Below are positions 23,001-34,009 of a stretch of DNA of 64,000 nucleotides, piece after piece. This DNA is from Gigaspora rosea. Its lineage: Eukaryota; Glomeromycota; Glomeromycetes; Diversisporales; Gigasporaceae. The position numbers and the translations under genes were made by a program. The notes beneath the pieces are model-generated. The model ran no database searches and was not told the origin of the DNA. It was given only the letters and a program-made list of their open reading frames with translations. Location of the stretch: positions 3,964-67,963 of the forward strand of contig QKWP01000612.1 in the NCBI GenBank assembly GCA_003550325.1. Reading direction: 5' to 3'. How positions within the stretch are numbered: the first letter of the stretch is position 1; each line of letters begins with the position of its first letter.

Positions 23001-23846
23001 CTATTGAATGATTGAAATATATCCGAAAAAACTTAATTCTTTTTTTAATTTCCGTGATGTAATATCAGATAGAATATCCCATACTGTGTAACTTCCTTTT
23101 GGGTTATTCTCCCAAGCTTTGATATTTCTATTATACTTTGTCTCTACTTGATGTTGTAACAGCTTTATGTCCTTGTTATCTTTTGCATTCCTTTTCACAG
23201 TTTCTTTCTTCTTCTGTGTTGATATTTCTTGGTGATCTATGTTCATTTCTTCCTCTACTATTGATCTTGTTACATCAAATTTATCGTTTTCCTTGTCCAC
23301 TAACATTATGTCTTCTGTTTTCTTCTCTTGTTCAATATCTGTTCGGCAGTCGATATTTATCTTTTCTTCTGTTACTGCTTTTGTTGAATTGCCTCTATTA
23401 TTCTCCTCAACTACTAGAATGATATTTTCCATCTTTTCTACTCCATGGTTTATTGCTTTACACTCTATTACTAATGAATTTTTCCTCTTTAATTGTACTT
23501 TTGTGCTTTCTAAAACACACTCTTCTATCTTTTCTATGGCATAGTCAGTTGTACCACACTCTGTATCTAATAAGTTCTTCTTTCTTTGTTGTGCTTTCAC
23601 TCTTTCACTCTTTTCTTTTTCACTTTCTTCCTGAATCTCTTTCAACTGCTTCTCTGTTATTTGGCGATAATTCTCAAGAAGATGTCTTATTAAACATAAT
23701 TCTTTAGCTGAAATTGTTTGAATAGCTCTTGCTATTTCAATATCGACTATTTGGTTTCTAGTACAAGACTTGCTTAAATACTTCATATACTCATGCATGC
23801 CACATCGTAATACATAACAACCTCCTTTTAGAAACTTGATTTCCAC
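23001..23846 (-). pseudogene. LINE A ORF1-like protein, N-terminal part
   Basis: A 281-residue open segment starting MEIKFLKGGCYVLRCGMHEY. The middle (about residues 60-230) is highly charged, rich in Glu and Lys, with long predicted helix or coiled-coil content (KQLKEIQEESEKEKSERVKA). The end reads WDILSDITSRKLKKELSFFG, which resembles the start of an RRM-like strand continuing into 22908-22438 across a stop. It is the first ORF after the presumed LINE 5' UTR (23847-24060). An ORF1 role is inferred from position. Confidence 0.65.
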
Positions 23847-24060
23847 TTTGGAACCTGTTAGATATATATTGAACTTATATTTCTAATTCTAGATTGTTAC
23901 ACAATTACGTATTTGTTTATTTATTGTTGTTTGTTTATCTAGTTGATCAGTTTGTTTTACTAAAAATTGATTAAATTTCACGTGACTTATTTGTTTACTT
24001 GTTTTGAACTATTTGTTTGTTTGTTGATACATCGAATAATTGATCAAAACAGATCAGCGT

Positions 24061-26480
24061 TACAGGGTCTCAAGTAATTCCCCAAAAAATTTTTCAAAAA
24101 ATTTTTCAAAAAACTGAAATTTTTCTTTCTGGCCACTTATCCACTATTTTTGTACCAAGTGCTGATACTAAACTACTATTTATTTTGAAAGAACTTTCTT
24201 TTTTGTTATTTGTATTTGACACTTTATCTAGTGTAATTTTGTTTAAAACTATGTTTTTCTTTTCTACCGTTTTTGGAAATGTGGATCAGCGGAAAGAGTT
24301 CGTATATGACAGATTATAATGAAATCCAGATTAAAATAAAATGATAGTATAAAATCTTGAAAACTAAATTTTTTTGAGATACATTTTTTAGGATTAGGGG
24401 TTTAGGATTAGGGTTAGTTTTAAAAAAAATTATAATAAACAAGTATTAATAGGTTTTAGAAGGCTAGCAGGTTAAGTATAGAATGTAGGTTTCATTTTAA
24501 ATTATGATCTGTGACAATTACCTACTATAATATTAAAAATATCCAAATTTTATTTAGTTTTCTGCAAAACCTTAAATAGAACTTGATTTTTTTTTATTTT
24601 ATAAACAAATCAAATATATTTGACATATTAGTTAAATAAATTTTAAAATTATATTATTTTAATTGTATTATAATGCACCTTTTCCTTATATACTATATAT
24701 ATATCACAAGTTGAATCAATAAATAACAGATACATATCAGGTACATAATAAAAAACAAGTTTTCTAGTATGTACCTATTATTCTACCATAGATTTACCAA
24801 ATACCGGTAACCAATACATATTAGTAGCCTATAAATTGTATATAGATAAAATAACAGAAGGTAAATCGATATTAGTAACATAATAGTACTAGAAAACTTG
24901 TTTCCCATTATGTACCTAGTATGTATCTGCTATTCATTGATTCAATCTGTATGGCACTAACAATTTTTTTCTTTAGAACAAAACTACTACAAAACTAGAT
25001 AGTAGATGAATTCAAATTTATATTTATATTTGAATTAATCTGAATTTTAACTAAATTTGAATTTAGTTTTTTAAACAAAGTATATTATATAATAATAAAA
25101 ACTAGATATAAAACTAATTTAGATATAATATATAATCCAGATATAATATATAATTTAAATATAAAATATAGTAGTCTAAATATAATATATAATATGATCT
25201 ATTAAAAGTTAGATTCTATATAAATTACTACTGTAATGAATATAACAAATAAGTATCTAATATTAATACTTGTAGTTTCATTACTACTGCGTATATAAAA
25301 TGTTATCATAAAACACACCTATAGTAGTTTTGCATCTATTATATATTTTTATAAATTTTCTTAAATTTCATAAATTTTGTATAAATTTTTTATATTAAAT
25401 TAGTATTTAGAGTTAGAACTAAAGTTTATAAAAGGTTTTTAGAAGCATAAAGTATTTTTACTTAGAACATTATATACTAATTAATTTACCAATTTTTGAA
25501 ATAATGTAATATAGACCATAAATGCATTTTAGTAAAAGTCATATATTTTATTAATTTGAATATAAATATATTTAGATATATTTTATTAACCAGATATAAA
25601 ATATACCATATTTCTTCAAAAATAAGTACTCCTTACATGTACTTTGCAAAAACACTATACTGATTTTTTTAAATCTTAAATAATCAGAAAGAGGAAAAAG
25701 GAAAAGCATTAGTTAATGCACTTTCTAAAAACTTTATACTTATAGTGCCATCGTTTTAGAACCTTCGTTGCTTTATTAATATTATTGTATTTTTTTTTTA
25801 TAATATAGGTTTTTATTTTAGTTTTTTTTTTCTTAAGATGTAAATTTATCGTAATTATTTGTTATAATAAATTAAAATTGTATAGTCATAATCGTATAAA
25901 ATTTTATTAAGTGATAAATTAATAAAAAAATTAATCATATGATCATATGATCGATTGATCCAGATCAATTGATTACATGATTATATAATTGATTTTTATT
26001 AGTTAATCACAGGGTTACTATAACAATGGGTCACCATGAACTACTGCTTTTTTTTTATTGTTTTTATTATTTTTTTAAACCATTTAAGCTCTCTTTTACA
26101 AAAACTTTTATTGATATTGTTATAAAAACTTATCTATAAAAACTAGATAAATTATAATAATTTAAAAACTATAGTCATTTTTTTCTTTTAATTACACTAT
26201 TGGGCATATCCTAATATAGTAATTATAAAGTGGTGAAATTTTATAAAAGTATCTCTATATAAGCACAAATTATAAATAATATAAAAAAAGTGGTTTAGTA
26301 GAACTATTTAAAAATTTTATATATAATTGTAAATAGTTATATAGAAAAGTCAATATAATATTAAGTAAATCAATTTTGATATAATAAAAAGTTGATTAAT
26401 TAATTTATCTATGCATTATTATAGTATAACTTGATACAGATTACTATAAGCAAAAAATAGTATAATTTTTTAATAATTAT
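24061..26480. other. Gene-free AT-rich DNA
   Basis: No gene visible. Short repeats include AATTTTTCAAAA in tandem (24090-24110), fragments of AT-rich dispersed repeats, and an inverted repeat at 24705-24950. The stretch 24960-26000 shows long A/T tracts only. Confidence 0.6.
24705..24950. mobile_element. 246-bp inverted-repeat element
   Basis: ACAAGTTGAATCAATAAATA at the left and TATTCATTGATTCAATCTGT at the right are inverse copies; the inverted arms extend about 65 bp (AGATACATATCAGGTACATA against TATGTACCTAGTATGTATCT, then ACAAGTTTTCTAGTA against TACTAGAAAACTTGT). Probably a MITE; target duplication not determined. Confidence 0.7.
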
Positions 26481-26539
26481 TTAAATAAAACCTTTTTTTG
26501 TACTAATTTAATAGCCAAGATTGATTAATTGAAAGTTGT

Positions 26540-26742
26540 AGAGTTCACTAAGATGAACTTAAAAAAGGTTAAATTATCAAATTGGTTTAGTAATTGATAA
26601 AATATTCTAAAAAAACAATTGGCTAAATTCTACTATAGAAATTTGATTTAGTTAGCCAATTATTTTTTAAAGATATTTACTACTAGACCAATTTTGATAA
26701 TCTAATCTCCTTTAAATTCATCTTAGTAAGCTCTTTACAGGT
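26540..26742. repeat. Foldback unit (AATTGAAAGTTGTAGAG family)
   Basis: Arms GAGTTCACTAAGATGAACTT ... AACAATTGGCTAAA pair with TTTAGTTAGCCAATTATT ... AAATTCATCTTAGTAAGCTC. The flank ATTAATTGAAAGTTGTAGAG links it to the foldback units at 31350-31925 and 32480-33361. Confidence 0.7.
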
Positions 26743-27610
26743 CAAAATTCAATATATCGGGTACCTATCAGGTACCATATACTATAATTGAAAAATATAT
26801 AAAATACTATATATCAGGTGACCTACCATACATATATCATAGTTTGGATATATCAGGTACCCAATGTGTATATGTAATAAAAATAATTTTAAATCTACAT
26901 ATTTTATAATTCTAAATTATTGTTTACAATACAGATATTCAGAAATATATACTAAAGAACTCTTTCTGACTATTTTATTTTATTTTCTTTTTTTATTTTC
27001 GATTTTTCTTAATTTATTTTTTAAATTATTTTTATTTTTTTTATTTATTATTTTTTTAACACTTTTTTATTAGCTCTTTGTCTACAAATATAAAAAATAA
27101 AATAAAAACTACATAAATTTATATAAATAAAGTATCTTTAAATAACTTAATATGTACATATATTGTTCCTGGTTTAGTGCAACTACATCATGTAGCTACT
27201 ATGCAATAGTTAATATATTAATATTATTATTACTGTATTATTTTTTAGTTATTGTTTTTTTTTGAGAATTGCTAATCTTAACTGGGGAAATTACTGGTTA
27301 CACAAGACCAAATCGACCAATAATATTTATTTTTATTTATATTATATATTAATATATATTTATTTCATATTTATTTATATAATATACAAAGCCCCTTTTA
27401 AAATGTATTAATCCACCCTTTTCACTTAATACTAGCCTAACTCTAATCTCACACTACCCTTACTCTAACCCATCCCTTTTGCATAATATTAGCCTAACCC
27501 TAACCCTTTAGCTCACCTTCAGCTCTTATACTAATCCTGTCCTATTCTAAACCAAATTCGTACTACTATCTAACCCTAACTTCACTACTATTCCATTTTA
27601 ACCCTAATAT
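26743..27610. other. Gene-free DNA with CCCTAA-like stretch
   Basis: Positions 26755-26865 contain GGTACCTGATA-type inverted motifs. From 27264 (GAGAATTGCTAATCTTAACT) a segment matches, in reverse, 32365-32415. Positions 27430-27606 are C-rich with dispersed CCTAACCCTAA and CCCTAATAT, a degenerate telomere-like tract. No gene seen. Confidence 0.5.
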
Positions 27611-27730
27611 GGGGGCATCCATAAATAACGTTATGTTTGAGGGGGGTCCCCCAAAATATAACAATTTTTCACTATGTAGGGGGGGTCCCCCAACATAATG
27701 CAATTTTTTTATTAAAATTTGTCTAAAACT

Positions 27731-27832
27731 TGATCCAGTAGTCCAAATTGGATGATTTTGGTACCATTCGAATCATCTCGAGGAGAGGATTCGAATGGTA
27801 TCAATTTCATTTGATTTGGAGTACTGGGTCAC
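27731..27832. repeat. GGTACCATTCGA hairpin, copy 1
   Basis: TGATCCAGTAGTCCAAATTG ... GATTTTGGTACCATTCGAAT, then after a short centre ATTCGAATGGTATCAA ... TACTGGGTCA. Nearly palindromic over 100 bp around a CTCGAGGAG centre. Confidence 0.75.
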
Positions 27833-27911
27833 GCTTTATTAACGAAATACTATTGGTTATTATGTTTTCTTATAAAATTACTATAAAATCAATCGTATTT
27901 CGTTAATAAAA

Positions 27912-28014
27912 CGTGATCCAGTAATCCAAATGAAATGATTCTGGTACCATTGGATTCGTCTCATAGAGACGAATCGAATGGTACCAAAATCATCCAGATT
28001 GGACTACTGGATCA
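27912..28014. repeat. GGTACCATTCGA hairpin, copy 2
   Basis: GTGATCCAGTAATCCAAATG ... GATTCTGGTACCATTGGATT, centre CGTCTCATAGAGACGA, then ATCGAATGGTACCAAAATCA ... CTACTGGATCA. Inverse arrangement to copy 1 within the same TIR element. Confidence 0.8.
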
Positions 28015-28142
28015 TAATATATTCAAGTTTTTGTAAAATTTTATATATAAACATACGGATTTTGAAAAATTTTTTTATATAGTAAAGGGGGTCCAGCACT
28101 ACTATGAAGGGGTACATAACGTTATTTATGGATGCCCCCTAT

Positions 28143-28845
28143 ACAGCTTTAATCTGCATAAATGGCTCACGTTTTGCTAGTCGAATCAGCATGGAATTTG
28201 GCACAGGTAATGAATATGAATTCATGTGCTACTATGATAACGATGTGGATTAGCTATTAAAACATAAATTTATATAAGTAATCAACAAGCTAACTGTATA
28301 TAAAGCAAAATTTTGTAAGGAATTTTTTTAAGACGCTTCATCAGCGAAATCATGGGATATTGCTTTTTTTTAAAAAAATATCCTTTACTGACCTTTCGCT
28401 CTCCATGAAATAACCTAATACATATCATAAGCCAATCATCATGTCTGTAATGTACACATATATATCATCATTTCATATGATGTAATATTACGTGCTACCC
28501 TTTGATGTAATTTTACTGTGCCTTTTCGTTAAACGTTTCCATGCGTGCTACAAGACCCATGTCATTTTGAGCATTCCCGACACCAACCTGTAACACTTGT
28601 CTTATAGGGAATCAGCAACAAAACATCATATATTCTTCCCAGAATTAGACACAATTCCGGCTGATCCTAACCCTAACCTTGAGGCCTTAATTTTGACTTA
28701 TAGCAAAGATATTCACAAATGCAAACCAATATAACACTGAAACCTGAACGAAAAAAAACAAGCAATTAGTAACTATCATGAAAATAACAACAATATGAAA
28801 ATAATAACAATGTTAAAAAAATAAAGGCACCAATATACTAGTAAC
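28143..28845. other. Gene-free DNA
   Basis: No convincing ORF. A short segment near 28645-28680 (ACACAATTCCGGCTGATCCT then AACCCTAACC) resembles the centre of the foldback element at 16568-17182. The rest is unassigned. Confidence 0.5.
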
Positions 28846-28853
28846 GTTGTGGC

Positions 28854-30889
28854 TAGGGTTCGGAATGGGCCGGGTCAGGCCAGGTTTCTCCAAATTTAAA
28901 CCCAAGCCCAAGAAATTTTATAAGCCTGAACCCGAGCCCGGCCCAGTAAAAATTTACGGGTTTGGGCCGGGCCGGGTCACTTCAAAACTATACCCGGCCC
29001 AACCAAACCTGACCAGGCCCGGTGATTAAGTGGATGTAACTTTTTCGTGATTGGTTGACACATAAATTAAAAATCGTGTCATAATTGGTCACTTTGCAGA
29101 TCATGTGACAACAGGGCAATCAAAATTTATTACAAATAATACAGTATTATGAATGTAATTGAGTAGATTCCTTTTAATAGATTAGATAATATTCAAAAGA
29201 TTAGAGAAGGATTTTCAGCAAACTGGCTAGATGGTATACGCATAATTTCACTATATATGATGACAAGGAAAATTTGCGGAAATACACTCAATCACGTACA
29301 CCACCACATAAAGTGGAGTTTAAAATATTACATAGTTTTCAAAACTCATTAAAAGAAGTAAGCTTTTTATTTATTTAATATGTTTTTATTTTATTTAAGA
29401 ATTTATTCATGTTTCATTTATTATATAAGTTTAAAGATCTCATACGATTTGCAGGTAAACTTTAAATATATGGACTAATTCAACAAGCTACAAAAAATGA
29501 GTATATACTAGTATTTGATGAATTCGGGTTTGAAAGAAATTGGAATAATGAAAAATGCACAAACTGGTGTCGGACATGTGACCCTCAGAAAACGATACAA
29601 AATGGATAAACTGAGTTAAGAATATCGATGATTATATTAGAGAATTTCAACTTAAAGCTACGAAATATGAGAATGTAATCGAATAGATCCCTTTTAATAG
29701 ATTAGATAGTGTTCAAAAAATTGGTGATAAGTTTTTAGCAACATGGTTAGATAGAAAGCGATGCGGGATGGAGATGGACTAAAAAAGGAACATATACAAT
29801 CACGTACATCTTTATATAAAGTGGAGCTTAAACATTAGCTAGTTCATAATGAAAAAGCATTGATTGCTGATTTTGGTTTATTAAAAGACATGACGTCAAG
29901 AACCTCAAATTCCGAAGTTCACAGAATGGTGGCATACATTGATCCTAAAAGTTTCGAATTTTGTGAAAACAAGCCATATAAACATAACAAGAAGTTTGAC
30001 ATCTATAGTTTTGGGGTAATTCTTTGGGAAATTTCAAGTGGCAGACCACCATTCGAATCATTTAACATCAGCACAAATCTTTTAATATGATTTAATTTTG
30101 TTATATAAAATTATATGAAAATTTTTCAACAACGTCAAACAATAGTTATAATTTCCTGTAATACATAATAAGCCTATCTTAAATATAAACTATGAATGAA
30201 TAATGTAGAGCCTATTTTTAAAAAAAAATTAAATAAACAAGTTTTTTATTACGTTTTTAAATATTACTAAAAAAGATTTGGACTTATGTCAAGATCTCGA
30301 AAGATAAAGTTACTTACCAAACACTTTTTTATATCTAGTAAAGCATCAAGTATTGTAATTTATTTTAATCTAATATTATTAAAAGTTACTATATATTATC
30401 TTTAAGCTCTTTTTTCAAACAAGTTAGTTGTACTTTTGTAAGTTAATTAAAGCTTCAACGTATATATTTATTGTACATTACTATTTTCTTAGCTTACGAA
30501 CAGTCTCTAAGTGAGGTATATCCAGGTAGGGTGAATCCCAGAGATACACAAGATACTCAAAGTTTTGTTCGCGAAGAGTCTTCAATAGTATTATAAATAG
30601 CAGTTAAATTTTTTTTAAAAAATTTACTATAATAGGGAGTAAAAGTACTCTAAACTGAATAAATTCAATTGTATAAAGTTGACCAATCACGAGAAAGTTA
30701 TCCTATATTTATAAGGGCCCGCGGGGGCCTGCGGGCCCATTTTCAAAACCTGACCCAAGCCCGGTATTTAATAAAACCAGTCTAAACCCGACCCACTTTA
30801 TAATAGGTCAAAATATTGGACCCAGCTTTGACCCAAACCCTGCCCAACCCACAAACTCGCGGGTTTAGCCCGGCCCATTCTGAACCCTA
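28854..30889. mobile_element. hAT-like element with GC-rich ends and kinase fragments
   Basis: TAGGGTTCGGAATGGGCCGG at the left, CCGGCCCATTCTGAACCCTA at the right (one mismatch in 20). The flanks GTTGTGGC (28846-28853) and GTTGCGGC (30890-30897) are an 8-bp target duplication with one difference, as in hAT elements. Both ends carry repeated GGCCCGGG-type motifs (28868-29020, 30715-30875), striking in such AT-rich DNA. No transposase is visible; the interior holds kinase pseudogene pieces (29150-30090). Confidence 0.85.
29150..30090 (+). pseudogene. Protein kinase gene fragments (TKL-like), duplicated and decayed
   Basis: Two copies of a kinase N-lobe start survive, at 29158 (PFNRLDNIQKIREGFSANWL) and 29671 (PFNRLDSVQKIG); each is preceded by an IE-stop where the family normally has 'IEWIP' (TGG to TAG). 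The second is preceded by YIREFQLKATKYENVIE. Then 29860-30090 encodes a catalytic-loop-to-subdomain X piece: ADFGLLKD (DFG), AYIDPKSFE (in place of APE) and DIYSFGVILWEISSGRPPF. The part between N-lobe and DFG, with the HRD loop, is missing. Such kinases are a hugely expanded family in mycorrhizal fungi (recalled). It lies wholly inside the hAT-like element, so capture of host sequence is likely. Confidence 0.85.
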
Positions 30890-31349
30890 GTTGCGGCTTC
30901 AACTAAAATTTCACTGCCCTAAGCTAAATGAAGCACCTACAAATAGTGGCACTGAAAATGACGATACCGAAAATTGTTGACACCGAAAAACGACGACACC
31001 TAAAAATAACGAACCGAATAACGGCGAAAAACACAACTATAACTAAAATACCAATTACTACAACTAGGGTTCCGAAGTTTGATCCGGGTTTGATTTGAGT
31101 TTGATCAAACCCCAAATCAAACCAAACTCAAACTATAAATTTTATAAAGTTTGAGATCAAACCCAAATTCAAATAAAAAATAATCAAATTCAAACCAAAC
31201 CCAAATACTATACTAAGTTTGATTGAGTTTGATTTGAAATTTGCAAACTAGTTTGAGTTTGGAATGACATAAATATATTTTTATATTTAAACAAGTTACT
31301 TGATTGATAATTAGCCTGTCAACTAGTGAGTGATCATAAGTGAAATGTG

Positions 31350-31510
31350 GCGTGCTTCTATTTAAAACTTTTTTTCTTATTAAGTTAATGATACATGTCC
31401 ACTAATTGAAAGTTGTAGAGCTTGTCAAGATGCATCTAACAGTGGTTAGATTATTCAAATCAGCCCAGTGGATGGTGAGATATTATCGAAAAATGATTGG
31501 TTGACTATAT
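31350..31510 (+). repeat. Foldback half-unit
   Basis: A direct copy of the left arm of the next palindrome: GTGCTTCTATTTAAAACTTT ... CTAATTGAAAGTTGTAGAGC ... GATTGGTTGACTATATAAAA. The arm restarts at 31560 as GTGTGCTTCTATCTAAAACA. Confidence 0.7.
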
Positions 31511-31559
31511 AAAACTCAGTAATGCAGATTATATATAAAAATCACAATAATCAAAATAT

Positions 31560-31925
31560 AGTGTGCTTCTATCTAAAACATTTTTTCTTACTAAGTTAAC
31601 GATACATGCCCACTAATTGAAAGTTGTAGAGCTTGTTGAAATGCATTTAACAGTGGTTAGATCATCCAAATCAGCCCAATGAATGGCGAGATATCAGCGA
31701 AAAACAATTGACCGACTATATAAAATCTCTATGTAAGCAATATTTGTTTACATAGAGATTTTATATAGTTGGCCAATCGTTTTTCAACGATTTCTCACCA
31801 TCCATTGGCCAATTTGAATGATCTAACCACTGTTATGCGTCTTGACAAGCTTTACAACTTTCAATTAGTGGGCATATATCATTAACTTAGTAAGAAAAAA
31901 AGTTTTAGATGGAATCATACTACAT
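31560..31925. repeat. Foldback unit (AATTGAAAGTTGTAGAG family)
   Basis: A palindrome centred near 31745. ACTAATTGAAAGTTGTAGAG pairs with CTTTACAACTTTCAATTAGT and ATATAAAATCTCTATGTAAG with TACATAGAGATTTTATATAG. Ends are TCTAAAACATTTTTTCTTAC and its inverse. Confidence 0.85.
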
Positions 31926-32479
31926 TTCGCCTATAGTGATTTTCATATGTAATCTGCATCATATTACACTATAATCACTTTCATTTGACTGGTGGATTAT
32001 TAATTAAAATATAAAAATATATTTATATTATTCAAACTCAAAGTAGTTTGCAAACTTCAAACTCAAATTCAAACCAAACTCAAATTTAACTAAAAAGTTT
32101 GCTTCAAATCAAACTCAAATATTTTTTTTTAATCTTAGTTTGGGTTTGGGTTTGATTTCAAATCAAATCAAACCCAAATCTGATCTAAAGTTTGATTTGA
32201 TTTAGGTTTGTAGGAACTCTAACTATGACACCAACAACAATACTAACGATGACAAACCAGAGTGAGATATCCAAGGCAAAAAAAAAAAAGATTAGTATAA
32301 TAAAAAAAAAACAATACAACAAAAAAAAATATGTAACATGTAGATCTGTTGTGCAAATATATATATATATCCTGTTGTATAACTGGTAATTTCCCCCAGT
32401 TAAGTATAGTTATTCTCTTTTTTTTAATTTTTGTTTTTTTTTTAATTTTTGTTTTTTTTTAATTTTTGTTTTTTTTTTA

Positions 32480-33361
32480 ATTGATGATCCACCAATCAAC
32501 TGATGCATGATTATAGTATAACATTATACAAATTACTATGTAAATCACTTATAGACAAAATGCTACAATCACTCAAGAAAAATATTTTTTTACTAAGTTA
32601 ATGAGGTATGTCGACTAATTGAAAGTTGTAGAGCTCGTCGAGACACATTTAACAGTAGTTAGATTGTCAAAATTGGCCCAGTAGATGCGGAGATATTATC
32701 GAAAACGATTGGGTGACTATATAAAATTCTATGTAAACAAACATTTGTTTACATAAAATTTTATATAGTCGCCCAATTGTTTTTTGAAGATAACTCAACA
32801 TCTACTAGGACAATTTTGATAATATTACCACTTTTAGATTCGTCATAATGAGCTCTACAACTTTCAATTAATCGGCATAATCCATTAACTTAGTAAAAAA
32901 ATATTTTTCCTTGGGTGATTGTGGCATTTCTATCTAAAAATAATTCATTATAGCAGAAATGCCATGATCACCCAAGGAAAAATATTTTTTTACTAAGTTA
33001 ATGAATTATGTCGATTAATTGAAAGTTGTAGAGCTCATTATGACGAATCTAAAGGTGGTAATATCATCAAAATTGTCCTAGTAGATGCTGAGTCATCTTC
33101 AAAAAACGATTGGGTGACTATATAAAATTTTATATAAACAAATGTTTGTTTATATAGAATTTTATATAGTCGCCCAATCATTTTTTAAAGATATCTTCAC
33201 ATCTACTAGGCCAATTTTGATAATCTAACCACTGTTAGATGCGTCTCGACGAGCTCTACAACTTTCAATTAGTTGTTATGACTTATTAACTTAGTAAAAA
33301 AATATTTTTCTTTGGGTGATTGTGGCATTTCGTCTATAAGTGATTTACATAGTAATTTGCA
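32480..33361. mobile_element. Double foldback element (AATTGAAAGTTGTAGAG family)
   Basis: Left end GATGATCCACCAATCAACTG then ATGCATGATTATAG; the right end has GTGATTTACATAGTAATTTG, its inverse. Inside are two consecutive ~350-bp palindromes (centres near 32740 and 33140) separated by a third inverted junction near 32950 (CCTTGGGTGATTGTGGCATT against GCCATGATCACCCAAGG). Each arm has AATTGAAAGTTGTAGAGCTC and ACTATATAAAATTTTATAT. The result is a palindrome of palindromes. Non-coding. Confidence 0.8.
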
Positions 33362-33369
33362 TCACATTT

Positions 33370-33542
33370 AGAGTTGCAGGTGAAACAAATCTTAATGGAG
33401 CACTGTGGTGCACCAAGACTAATGCACTGAAACTGGTGCACCAATAATTATAAAAAACTTAAATCTTCAATGGTGCACTGATGGTGCACCATGGTGCACT
33501 GGATGGTCCTGGTAAAACTAACTAGTTTCACTAGCAACTCTA
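33370..33542. mobile_element. 173-bp hAT-like MITE with GGTGCACC repeats
   Basis: TAGAGTTGCAGGTGAAAC at the left, GTTTCACTAGCAACTCTA at the right. Flanks ATCACATT (33362-33369) and GTCAAGTT (33543-33550) match at five of eight positions and fall where the right end of the foldback element would continue (ACACTA follows). GGTGCACC or TGGTGCAC recurs four times inside. Confidence 0.7.
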
Positions 33543-33550
33543 GTCAAGTT

Positions 33551-34009
33551 ACACTAGCATAGTGGACATTTAATTTGATTGGCTCAAAGGTTCCTGAGTT
33601 ACACAACATAAATAAAAATTTTTAAAGTAACTCTTACTATGAAAAACTATACCGTCAATTGGCAACTCGTGGTTTCATATAATAATTTTTTCTTAAAACA
33701 TCTTACAGTATTTTTTACCTCTTCGCACATCTATAGCGAAAAAAGATCAGTATAGATTATTTGCATTAATGACTTTTTTTAGAGAGCAAATTTTGGTAAG
33801 TAATATACAACAAATGAAATAATAAGCTTTCAAATTCGAAAAAAATTTATGTGAAAACTAACTAATATGGATTTTTTTCTAACAAGGGAAAAACTGTCAT
33901 TTTGAGAGGAAGATGGGGTAAAATAGCTATTGTTGAGTATGGCAATAGTGCGATTTTTTTTAGCCGGATGTAGCACACCAGTAGAAATAGTACAATAGTT
34001 AGATTTCAA
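33551..34009. other. Gene-free AT-rich DNA
   Basis: No ORF or clear repeat, apart from the likely remainder of the foldback end (33551-33600). Confidence 0.5.

Larger units (their letters stand above)
2378..24060 (-). mobile_element. LINE A, APE/RNase H-type retrotransposon, split twice
   Basis: Minus-strand pieces in the right order form one LINE. Reading 5' to 3', an ORF1-like protein (23846 to 22256), APE endonuclease (22076 to ~21400), reverse transcriptase (~20700 to 19371), post-RT region (15245 to 14342), RNase H (4155 to 3454), a Cys-rich tail and a 36-T run (poly-A tail) at 2378-2413. Insertions of a Ty3/gypsy element (4177-14337) and a TIR element (15246-19370) separate them. The LINE-derived pieces sum to about 7.4 kb, like LINE B (7.7 kb). 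Many stops and frameshifts show it is dead. The 5' boundary is uncertain (~23900-24060) and I found no target duplication. Confidence 0.85.
27611..28139. mobile_element. 529-bp TIR element, TAT target
   Basis: GGGGGCATCCATAAATAACG at the left and CGTTATTTATGGATGCCCCC at the right form an exact 20-bp terminal inverted repeat extending to about 24 bp. TAT flanks both ends (27608-27610, 28140-28142). The ends resemble PIF-Harbinger-superfamily TIRs by memory. The interior holds two of the GGTACCATTCGA hairpins, arranged as inverses. Confidence 0.85.
31065..32221. mobile_element. hAT-like element with GTTTGATTTG ends
   Basis: Left end TAGGGTTCCGAAGTTTGATC, right end TTTGTAGGAACTCTA, imperfect inverses. 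Flanks ACTACAAC (31057-31064) and ACTATGAC (32222-32229) share six of eight bases. Both subterminal zones are built of repeated GTTTGATTTG / CAAATCAAAC motifs (31076-31270, 32040-32210). A palindromic unit sits inside (31350-31990). It lies 170 bp from the previous hAT-like element and has related TAGGGTTC ends. Confidence 0.75.

Noticed and set aside
23847-24060. Target duplication of LINE A beside its 5' end
   Set aside because: I looked for a copy of the sequence next to the 3' poly-T (ATTGTGACATATTATAA) and found only a weak match near 24510, not convincing.
28847-29029. 60-codon frame with Gly/Pro/Lys-rich product
   Set aside because: It lies across the GC-rich end of the hAT-like element and its composition reflects the GGCCCGGG repeats.
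29860-30090. Functional small kinase
   Set aside because: It lacks the N-lobe, Lys and HRD catalytic loop, and the upstream pieces are decayed.
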